This document shows positions 1 to 5,226 of a DNA stretch of 5,296 nt, in pieces. The number at the start of each line of letters is the position of its first letter. Positions within the stretch are counted from its first letter, which is position 1. The notes under the pieces are model-generated. The model had not been told where the DNA came from. It saw only the letters and a list, made by a program, of their open reading frames with translations, and searched no databases. Both the position numbers and the translations under genes were made by a program. Location: assembly GCA_001723855.1 (NCBI GenBank), contig MCBC01000121.1:1-5296 (forward strand), in the 5' to 3' direction. The stretch is from Candidatus Altarchaeales archaeon WOR_SM1_86-2. GTDB taxonomy: Archaea > Altiarchaeota > Altiarchaeia > IMC4 > MCBC01.

Positions 1-2
1 CT

Positions 3-404
3 TTTGAGCATACATTAAAGGGTATATCAAAAATCCTGATCTCGGATAAGAAGAAGCTGGTTCTGATAGATGAACTCGAGGCGATAACCGAGCCTGGAGC
101 GGCAGCAAGATTGATCTGCGCAATTCTTGAAATGCTCGTTGAAAAGGGTGATTTCGCAGTCGTGGTCACGCATCTGTCAGAGGAGATTTTGGAGCACATC
201 GGGGAGGACGTCAGGGTTGACGGGATAACTGCTACGGGACTTGACGAGCAGTTGAATCTTGTCGTTGACCGCCAGCCTGAATTCAACACGATAGGAAAAA
301 GCACGCCTGAGTTGATAGTCGAGAAACTGTATCGGAAAAGCGGCGCCTCGGATATGCAAAAGGAGATCTACAAGCGGATTCTTAACAAGATGGGGAAGGG
401 ATGA
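3..404 (+). CDS. MutS-family ATPase, C-terminal part (gene runs off the 5' edge)
   Basis: This is an open frame from the first bases to TGA at 402-404, giving 133 visible codons and no start in the window. Visible residues 19-24 read LVLIDE, a Walker B strand with its catalytic Asp-Glu. It is followed by LEAITEPGAAARL, a pattern I associate with archaeal MutS-like ATPases. Residues 53-57 (VVVTH) form the next core strand with the switch histidine. The tail (VRVDGITATGLDE, then NLVVDRQP and STPELIVE) also fits those archaeal proteins, in which the ATPase lobe closes the protein. MutS ATPases bind DNA as dimers and use ATP to clamp mismatches or branched structures. Whether this one acts in mismatch repair or in recombination control, like MutS2, cannot be decided because the N-terminal DNA-binding domains and Walker A are missing. 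An apparent TTG start at 111 is internal, since the Walker B motif lies upstream of it. Confidence 0.85.
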   Translation, partial: FEHTLKGISKILISDKKKLVLIDELEAITEPGAAARLICAILEMLVEKGDFAVVVTHLSEEILEHIGEDVRVDGITATGLDEQLNLVVDRQPEFNTIGKSTPELIVEKLYRKSGASDMQKEIYKRILNKMGKG

Positions 405-433
405 AAAACAACCTTCTGAAACAGCAAAACAAT

Positions 434-619
434 CAAAATTGATGAAGTCAATTTTGTGTATTGAAATTTCCTTGAAATTTCACATATTTCAAAGAAATTT
501 TGTGTTCGCAAGATTTACAGAGTAAATCTTGGAATCCAAAACCACAGAGTGGTTTTGCGATTCCAAAAGTGCAAAGCACTTGTGGCTGAGAGACATTGTC
601 TCTCAGACACGTGTCAGAG
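434..619. repeat. Chain of eight contiguous inverted repeats, mostly with 3-nt loops
   Basis: Pairing was read by eye. H1: 434-442 with 448-456, 9 bp, loop TGAAG. H2: 462-470 with 474-482, 9 bp, loop CTT; its arm GAAATTTC is itself a palindrome, and TTGAAATTTC is directly repeated at 461 and 472. H3: 486-490 with 494-498, loop AAA, extended by CACA 481-484 with TGTG 501-504. H4: 509-518 with 522-531, 10 bp, loop AGA. H5: 529-545 with 549-566, 17 bp, one bulged C at 558, loop AGA. H6: 563-572 with 576-585, 9 bp plus one mismatch, loop AAA. H7: 586-594 with 598-606, 9 bp, loop ATT. H8: GACACGTGTC at 606-615, flanked by CTC/GAG. Neighbours touch or share bases. The chain begins 30 bp after the mutS-like stop and ends well before the rad50 promoter, so if transcribed it would be 3' UTR or a separate RNA. 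I see no clear promoter for it. Confidence 0.85.
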
Positions 620-661
620 CAGAGTTTGCCGTATTTGAGAGGGTTGATCATCAAAATGAAC

Positions 662-677
662 GGGGGTTTTCACCCCC
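662..677. other. G5T / AC5 hairpin, loop TTTC
   Basis: GGGGGT at 662-667 pairs perfectly with ACCCCC at 672-677 around TTTC. It is the most GC-rich and stable-looking short hairpin in the gap. No T tract follows directly, so a bacterial-type terminator is not supported. It could close the structured region in an RNA, or be a DNA cruciform or protein site. Confidence 0.6.
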
Positions 678-754
678 ATGCCTTGCACAACGGTTTCTGG
701 ACGAATCCGGGCATTGAAGAATAGTGTGTCTAACTGCATGACCTGGTTTTATTG

Positions 755-762
755 TTTTAAAA
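755..762 (+). promoter_or_regulatory. Probable TATA box of rad50 (leaderless)
   Basis: TTTTAAAA is centred 26.5 bp before the ATG at 785. Archaeal TATA boxes sit about 25-27 bp before the transcription start, so the transcript should begin at or next to the ATG. No Shine-Dalgarno-like purine run lies between 763 and 784, which fits a leaderless mRNA. No good BRE is visible upstream. Confidence 0.6.
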
Positions 763-784
763 GAATGAATTATTAAAATAAAAT

Positions 785-3145
785 ATGATCATAAAATCCA
801 TTAAACTCAGGAATTTTAAGTCGCATAGTAATACGAAGATTGACTTCGAGAGAGGGATTTCCATAATAGTGGGCGAGAACGGGGCGGGCAAGACGAGTAT
901 ATTGGAAGCGATCTCCTTTGTGCTTTTCAAGGATTTCACGGGGGGGATAGACGATCTTATCAGAAGGGGAAGCGGTGAATTGGAAGTGGAGTTAGAATTT
1001 ACGCATGACAGGGGGGAATATAAGGTCTGCAGAAAGAAAAGGAAAAATATCCCGCCTGAATCCAGGTTATATGCGAAGAGCGATGGGTTTTTGATTATCC
1101 AGGAGGGAGACAGGAATGTCACGGAGGAGATAAGGAATATCCTGCAGATGGATGACGCATTATTTATGAACGCTGTTTATATCAGGCAGGGGGAGATTGC
1201 AAAATTATTGGATGCGATCCCGTCAAAGAGAAAAGAGATAATTGGTAAGCTGCTCGGCATTGATGCTTTGCAAAGAGCGTGGAATGTAATGCCGGAAATA
1301 ATCAGCGATTACAAGGATAAGAAGATAAGGATCGACGGGGAGCTGGAAAGAAAAAAGGGGGTAGAGGAGGGATTGGAGCATAAGAAAAAGGAACTTGATG
1401 CAAAAAGAGCCGATAAGGGGGGGATAGAGAGAAACATCGGTGCAAGAGAGGAAGACGCGAGAAGACTTAAGGGTGAAAACGAAGAATATGACAAAAAACG
1501 GGAGGTTTTTCTACAATTCACGGAAAAACTCAAGCACAGGAGAGAGATTCTAGGGCATAAGCAAAGAAGGGTCCGGGAGGTCGAAAATCAACTAAAGGAT
1601 ATAAATGAATCGGAGGGGGAAATAAAAAAACTGGAGCCCGTGATCGGACTCCTCCCCGTTATCCAGAAATTTACTGATATGAATAAAGGGCTAGACCGGA
1701 TCGAAAAAAATATGATGGATTCCGGGGAAAAAATAAAAAGATTAGACAGTGAAATTTCCGGGATACTCGGGAACGCTTCTTCTTTGCTTAAATGCGAGGT
1801 AAGGGATATAGCACATCTTGAAGAGGTCATTATGCTAAAAAAAGAGGATGCAGGAAAAGAATTAGAACGGACGGAAAAGAATTTAACAGAGAAAAAGGAT
1901 GCCGCCTCTGACCTGAACGCCAGAAATAAAAACCTGGATAAGGCGATATGCGAATTAAAAAAAGCCGCTGGAAGGTGCCCAGTCTGCGATGCCGAGCTTA
2001 CGGAAGAGCGCAGGATTGAACTTTTAAACGGATATGAACTGGAAAAAACGCAAAACGACCTGCAAATAAGAAAGTTACGGTCCGAAGTCGATGAACTGGA
2101 GTCGAAAAGAACAGGTCTGTCCGACACGGCACATTCCGTAGATAAGATCCCTGTGGACCTGCTTGAATCCAAACTCAGGGATAAATCAAGTGAAACAGAG
2201 GCGGTTAAAGAATGCCTGGAAAAAGCCGGGAAGATTAAAGAAGAGATAAATAACCTGAAAGTAGATTTTATCCTGCCCGGCGAGTATATGGAAGAAAAAT
2301 TAGATTCACTGCAGCGGTCCAGGGACCGGTATAATGAATTGCTCGGTGTGATCAAAAACAAAGATAATTTGAGCGGTGAATTAAGCGATCTGGGGGGGGA
2401 CATATCGGGAATAAGCAAAGAGATAGAGGAACTAACAAAGAATATCAATGAGATCCGATACAGCGAAGAATCACATTCAAAAATAAAGAATTTGTTGGAG
2501 GAAAGCCTGGAGGAACTGAATTCCCTTGTAAGGAAAATGGCTGGTCTGGATAAGGAAATAGAGATTCTGGCAGGGGATACGGAAGATATGAAAAAAGAGT
2601 TGGGGGAACTGAAATTAAAGGAGATTGAGCTTAAGAAACTGGAAGGATTCATTTCGTTTTTACACGGATTGAGGGGGTTATTCGATAAAGACGGTTTACA
2701 GAAAGAATTAAGGGTCAGATCCAAACCGATGATCGAAAAGTTCACCCGGGATATATTCGGCGGCTTTAATATGGGCTGCCAGGATATCAGCATAGGGGAT
2801 GAGTATGACATCACGATGTACTACCCTGACGGGGAAAAAAGCATAGATATGATCTCCGGCGGTGAGAAAATCGCTGCTTCACTGGCTTTGAGATTGGGTA
2901 TCGCGAAAGTTTTGTCCGGGGGGAGAAGCGAGTTGATGATTCTGGATGAGCCGACAATCCACCTGGATGAAATTCGCAGGAGAGAGTTGATCGACATAAT
3001 AAGAAAGATACCCGGTGCAGAGTATTTTCCGCAGATAATCATAGTCACGCATGACGAGGACTTCGAGAATGCCGCGGATTCGATTTTGAGGGTTCGAAAG
3101 GAAAACGGGATTTCGCTTGTTGAAAAATACCAGGCGCCTGTATAG
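785..3145 (+). CDS. rad50: Rad50-type SMC-like DNA repair ATPase
   Basis: Rad50 is the ATP-driven clamp of the Mre11-Rad50 complex, which binds and processes DNA double-strand ends. The 786-residue protein has the full layout: N-terminal lobe with Walker A GENGAGKT (30-37), Q-loop in NAVYIRQGEI with Gln135, a first charged coiled coil (about 170-397), zinc hook Cys-Pro-Val-Cys (398-401) almost at the midpoint, and a second coil (about 402-620). The C-terminal lobe has signature ISGGEK (690-695), Walker B LMILDE (717-722), D-loop HLD (726-728) and switch His756. Archaeal Rad50 is commonly about 850-1000 residues, so the coils are a little short. SbcC and other SMC-like proteins are less likely because of the CPVC hook and the archaeal Q-loop wording. 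The ATG at 785 puts the usual IKLRNFKSH strand at the N terminus and fits the TATA spacing. The stop is TAG, followed one codon later by TAA (3149). No mre11 is adjacent. Several G runs of 6-8 lie in frame. Confidence 0.95.
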   Translation: MIIKSIKLRNFKSHSNTKIDFERGISIIVGENGAGKTSILEAISFVLFKDFTGGIDDLIRRGSGELEVELEFTHDRGEYKVCRKKRKNIPPESRLYAKSDGFLIIQEGDRNVTEEIRNILQMDDALFMNAVYIRQGEIAKLLDAIPSKRKEIIGKLLGIDALQRAWNVMPEIISDYKDKKIRIDGELERKKGVEEGLEHKKKELDAKRADKGGIERNIGAREEDARRLKGENEEYDKKREVFLQFTEKLKHRREILGHKQRRVREVENQLKDINESEGEIKKLEPVIGLLPVIQKFTDMNKGLDRIEKNMMDSGEKIKRLDSEISGILGNASSLLKCEVRDIAHLEEVIMLKKEDAGKELERTEKNLTEKKDAASDLNARNKNLDKAICELKKAAGRCPVCDAELTEERRIELLNGYELEKTQNDLQIRKLRSEVDELESKRTGLSDTAHSVDKIPVDLLESKLRDKSSETEAVKECLEKAGKIKEEINNLKVDFILPGEYMEEKLDSLQRSRDRYNELLGVIKNKDNLSGELSDLGGDISGISKEIEELTKNINEIRYSEESHSKIKNLLEESLEELNSLVRKMAGLDKEIEILAGDTEDMKKELGELKLKEIELKKLEGFISFLHGLRGLFDKDGLQKELRVRSKPMIEKFTRDIFGGFNMGCQDISIGDEYDITMYYPDGEKSIDMISGGEKIAASLALRLGIAKVLSGGRSELMILDEPTIHLDEIRRRELIDIIRKIPGAEYFPQIIIVTHDEDFENAADSILRVRKENGISLVEKYQAPV

Positions 3146-3572
3146 CATTAACCATACATATGAGAATCCGAATTTGAATTCCATAACCTTGGAAGAAGGA
3201 CTTGATGCGGCATATCCCATCCTGAAAGAACGGAAGGCAATGTTGATCCTGGATTTATGCCGGGAAATTGTTGAAAAAGCAAAAGCAGATGCTGATTTCA
3301 GTTACGCGGAATTTTTGGATGTTGCGGAAGAAGATTCGAGATTTCAGGTTGTTGCGGGTCAAATTGTTGGGATATCCAGGGAGTATCAGGAATTAAGAAT
3401 TTCAAAAATGGATGACGAAACAATCAACACGCTGCTAAGATTGTATTTTGATGAAGAAAGTTACATAAGTCTGAAAGGAGTTGCAATCAACAAGGCAATC
3501 ATATTCTCGGAAGAGCTGCAGAGGTCGGGGTACGCGAAAAGAACAAGCAAGTGGGGGCTTTCGCTCACCTAG
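3117..3572 (+). CDS. Unrecognised protein with a C-terminal winged-helix-like segment, ending at an in-frame TAG
   Basis: I cannot name this family. Counted from the TTG at 3117, it has 151 codons to TAG at 3570-3572. The middle is helical and acidic (around FSYAEFLDVAEED, 61-73). The end, with GYAKR (138-142), SKWGLSLT (144-151), then TAG and KGIEKLKELGI, closely resembles the wing and last helix of winged-helix proteins, where W.LT-x-KG is common and x is often Glu. A GAG-to-TAG change would explain the stop, and the reading continues 47 codons beyond (see next entry). The start is uncertain. TTG at 3117 or 3120 overlaps the end of rad50 by 29 or 26 bp, TTG at 3189 and ATG at 3240 are alternatives, and none has a convincing ribosome site. 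The overlap suggests cotranscription with rad50. A DNA-binding or regulatory role is only an inference from the wing. It may be a pseudogene. Confidence 0.6.
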   Translation: MLKNTRRLYSINHTYENPNLNSITLEEGLDAAYPILKERKAMLILDLCREIVEKAKADADFSYAEFLDVAEEDSRFQVVAGQIVGISREYQELRISKMDDETINTLLRLYFDEESYISLKGVAINKAIIFSEELQRSGYAKRTSKWGLSLT

Positions 3573-3716
3573 AAAGGTATTGAAAAATTAAAGGAGCTCG
3601 GAATAGATCATGAAAAGATAAGGGAAAGGAAAATAATTGAGGAATATGAAAAAATTAAAAGAGAAAGGGGCGAAGATGATACAAAAAAGTTTCTTGAATT
3701 CATCAACAGAGAATAA
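3573..3716 (+). other. In-frame C-terminal continuation after the TAG (47 codons to TAA)
   Basis: The frame of the preceding gene continues without another stop from 3573 to TAA at 3714-3716. The sequence is strongly coding in style: KGIEKLKELGIDHEKI, then a charged helix rich in Glu and Lys, ending FLEFINRE. Codons (AGA/AGG for Arg, ATA/ATT for Ile, GAA for Glu) match the neighbours. There is no useful start codon inside; the ATG at 3610 is in another frame and stops after three codons. This is therefore the severed or read-through tail of the upstream gene, not a separate gene. With it, the product would be 199 positions long counted from 3117, including the residue at the TAG. Confidence 0.75.
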
Positions 3717-3746
3717 TGTATATCTATAGGAATGGCGGCAACTGCC

Positions 3747-3767
3747 TTTTCCTTATTTAATTTTATT
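3747..3767 (+). promoter_or_regulatory. T-rich tract and TATA-like box before the RNA ligase gene
   Basis: The sequence from 3747 to 3767 is almost all T and A. Within it, TTTAATTTTAT (3756-3766) is centred about 25 bp before the ATG at 3786, the right place for a TATA box driving a leaderless transcript. No Shine-Dalgarno sequence precedes the ATG. The same T run could end transcripts arriving from the rad50 side. A short GGCA/TGCC pairing at 3737-3746 is too weak to count. Confidence 0.5.
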
Positions 3768-3785
3768 TCCCAATTTTAAAAATAA

Positions 3786-4898
3786 ATGGACATCAAAAAA
3801 CTGAAGGAAGAGTATCCTGATGCGGTGCCGAACACGATAATGGGCATTAAAAGATTCTACCTTAAAGACGTTGCAAATCTAAAAAGCCACAAACTCACGA
3901 AATCCGGTACAGTGCTCATTACGGACGGGGATGGAGAGGTTATAATACAGTCATACCCCCGGTTGGAAGCACCGGAAATCACAGATGATGTTCCTGTCCT
4001 TGAAGAGGATTATGTGGCGGAATATAAGGTTGACGGCTACAATGTGCGGCTTGTTTATTTGAAAAGCATTGACGGTTTTGTTGCGCTTCAAAGAGGCGGT
4101 TTTATATGCGCTCAGACCACGAGCATATTGAGGGAGGCGTTCGGCAGGGAAATTATGAAGTTCTTTAAAGAATACCCTGATATCGTTCTCTGCATGGAAG
4201 TTGTGGGAAGAAAAAGCGTAAATGCAATAAATTATGAATTTAATGAAAAAAACTGGGGTTTCGGGGATGTCGGCTATTTCATCTTCGATGCTTTTGATAA
4301 AGGCGGGATGGGAAGGTGGTATGACGCCAGTTTCATAGAGAACCTGAAATCCGCCGGTTTATCTGTGATCCCCCGGGTCGGGGTAATGAGTAACGGAGGG
4401 ATTCTTGTCGAGAAAATGACAGATATTGACAGGCACTTTGACGGCGTTGTTATCAAATCGAAAGGGACAAGAGACAGGGATCACATATATAAGCTCCGCT
4501 GGGAGTATTTTATAAAGAAATTCCGGGATAAAATCAGGATCAAGGATAAGGGGGGTAAAAGAAGTGAAAAGCCGGAAGTGCGAATACTGGATCACTTCTT
4601 CCAGGGTTATCCCGAAGAGGAACTGGGACTTAACGAGGGGATATCTCCCGAGGAAATGGGGGAATTTGAAAATAAGATTAAAGTACTGGATAAAGTCGTA
4701 AGGACGGATAAATCCAGGATAGGGGACACCGTCAGCGATATCTCCGGCTGGGTCATGCAGATCCTTAAATCAAAGGGCTGTTTTGATGAAGAACTGGAAA
4801 AGCAATTATACAAGGGGGTAAGAAACCGTCTCGGCGGGTTTGTCGGCAGGAGCATGAGCAAAAAGGACAGGGAAATGAAAGTCGGGAACAAAAGATAA
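3786..4898 (+). CDS. ATP-dependent RNA ligase, archaeal Pab1020 / Rnl3 family
   Basis: The enzyme joins RNA 5'-phosphate and 3'-hydroxyl ends through an enzyme-AMP and then an RNA-adenylate intermediate. In Pyrococcus abyssi the homologue Pab1020 is a homodimer and has been linked to RNA circularisation, including box C/D guide RNAs. The 370-residue length is typical. Motif I is KVDG with nucleotidyl lysine Lys81 in EYKVDGYNVR. Motif Ia lies in ALQRGGF (100-106) and motif III in CMEVVG with Glu138. Motif IIIa is around YFIFDAF (164-170), motif IV is FDGVVIK (218-224), and motif V lies in IYKLRWEY with Lys236. The rest (about 255-370) is the helical C-terminal region that this family uses for dimerisation. 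KVDGYNVR and the tail separate it from DNA ligases and T4-type Rnl1/Rnl2. The ATG at 3786 is the first start in frame and fits the TATA spacing. No frameshift or missing motif is seen. The stop is TAA. Confidence 0.93.
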   Translation: MDIKKLKEEYPDAVPNTIMGIKRFYLKDVANLKSHKLTKSGTVLITDGDGEVIIQSYPRLEAPEITDDVPVLEEDYVAEYKVDGYNVRLVYLKSIDGFVALQRGGFICAQTTSILREAFGREIMKFFKEYPDIVLCMEVVGRKSVNAINYEFNEKNWGFGDVGYFIFDAFDKGGMGRWYDASFIENLKSAGLSVIPRVGVMSNGGILVEKMTDIDRHFDGVVIKSKGTRDRDHIYKLRWEYFIKKFRDKIRIKDKGGKRSEKPEVRILDHFFQGYPEEELGLNEGISPEEMGEFENKIKVLDKVVRTDKSRIGDTVSDISGWVMQILKSKGCFDEELEKQLYKGVRNRLGGFVGRSMSKKDREMKVGNKR

Positions 4899-4994
4899 TG
4901 TCCCTTCATGAATTTGAGGAAATGAATTTATGGTTATAATACATAATAATTAATAACTCCTCCCGATTTTCAAATTCTTTAAATCCACTATAAC

Positions 4995-5026
4995 GGCTAA
5001 TTTAGCCTTTATTTGCACTATAAAGG
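4995..5026. repeat. Two touching inverted repeats
   Basis: GGCTAA-T-TTAGCC (4995-5007) is a 13-bp palindrome with a single central base; as RNA it could be a 5-bp stem with an ATT loop. It shares its last two bases with CCTTTAT (5006-5012) paired to ATAAAGG (5020-5026), a 7-bp stem with a 7-nt loop. A T-rich stretch sits in the second repeat. CACTATAA occurs at 4986-4993 and again at 5016-5023, 30 bp apart. It could be a terminator for the ligase or an operator for the gene downstream; the sequence alone does not decide. Confidence 0.6.
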
Positions 5027-5043
5027 ATTCCGATGCTGAGGGG

Positions 5044-5081
5044 CGCGAAAAGAAGCTTAAATCGCGAAAAGAAGCTTAAAT
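5044..5081 (+). promoter_or_regulatory. Perfect 19-bp tandem repeat that looks like a doubled BRE-TATA promoter
   Basis: CGCGAAAAGAAGCTTAAAT occurs at 5044-5062 and again, base for base, at 5063-5081. Each copy has a purine-rich BRE-like part (CGAAAAGAAG) followed by a TATA-like part (CTTAAAT). In the second copy the next base makes CTTAAATA (5075-5082), a good archaeal TATA box centred 25.5 bp before the ATG at 5104. The first copy would direct a start about 19 bp earlier. This is the best BRE-TATA match in the window. Confidence 0.7.
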
Positions 5082-5103
5082 AGACCGATTTCCAATATAT
5101 AAC

Positions 5104-5226
5104 ATGGCTATAGATACCGATTTTGTTAGGAAATTAAACGTATGGGAGTTTACCCCCGAGATGGTCAATAGACTGAATGTCCATGGGACCATTGGGCTTT
5201 TAAGGATGGATAGCCGGTTATATTGA
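5104..5226 (+). CDS. 40-codon ORF with a well-placed promoter, product unknown
   Basis: ATG at 5104 to TGA at 5224-5226 encodes 40 residues beginning MAIDTDFVRKLNVWEFTPEM. I do not recognise the product. It has no signal peptide, membrane segment or Cys motif. Support comes mainly from position: the doubled BRE-TATA element puts the transcription start on or next to this ATG, and no Shine-Dalgarno sequence is present, as for rad50 and the ligase gene. It may be a true small protein. It may equally be the start of a longer gene broken by a frameshift, because a second frame opens at 5204, reads GWIAGYIESLISPGG and stays open to the window edge. Without homologues I cannot choose between these. 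Confidence 0.45.
   Translation: MAIDTDFVRKLNVWEFTPEMVNRLNVHGTIGLLRMDSRLY

Larger units (their letters stand above)
405..784. other. 380-bp intergenic region rich in inverted repeats
   Basis: No convincing gene lies here. Short open frames exist on both strands (for example 529-717 forward and 448-654 reverse). They run through perfect inverted repeats that fully explain their sequence, and they resemble no protein I know. From left to right the region holds about 30 bp of plain A-rich sequence, a dense chain of hairpins (434-619), and a less structured stretch with a small palindrome (TTGATCATCAA, 644-654). Next come a G5T/AC5 hairpin (662-677), a weak 5-bp hairpin with a CGAA loop (697-710, one T-G wobble), a T-rich run (747-758), and the rad50 TATA box. 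The T-rich run could help end transcription from the mutS-like gene, because archaeal terminators are often simple U tracts. Confidence 0.8.
4899..5103. other. Intergenic region between the RNA ligase and the 40-codon ORF
   Basis: No gene is seen. An AT-rich stretch follows the ligase stop. GAATTTGA at 4910-4917 is inverted as TCAAATTC at 4970-4977, a long-range 8-bp match. T-rich sequence at 4967-4980 may end the ligase transcript. CTTTAAAT at 4977-4984 is TATA-like. Two touching inverted repeats (4995-5026) and a tandem 19-bp promoter-like repeat (5044-5081) follow. Confidence 0.65.

Noticed and set aside
440..589. Possible box C/D guide RNA (TGATGA at 440 and CTGA at 586)
   Set aside because: The boxes are about 145 nt apart with no internal C'/D' pair; archaeal C/D RNAs are roughly 50-70 nt.
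434..619. CRISPR array
   Set aside because: The units differ from each other, have no constant repeat and no regular spacers, and no cas genes are present.
448..654. 68-codon reverse ORF in the hairpin region
   Set aside because: It is the mirror image of the same inverted repeats, which read similarly on both strands; no start signals.
529..717. 62-codon forward ORF in the hairpin region
   Set aside because: It runs through H5-H8 and the G5T/AC5 hairpin. Complementarity explains the sequence, there is no promoter or ribosome site, and the product resembles nothing known to me.
1588..2814. 408-codon reverse ORF inside rad50
   Set aside because: It is extremely Ser/Phe-rich, the usual antisense shadow of a Glu/Lys-rich coiled coil; the forward strand is clearly rad50.
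3734..3746. Hairpin terminator before the RNA ligase gene
   Set aside because: Only 3-4 bp can pair, too weak; the T-rich tract behind it is noted instead.
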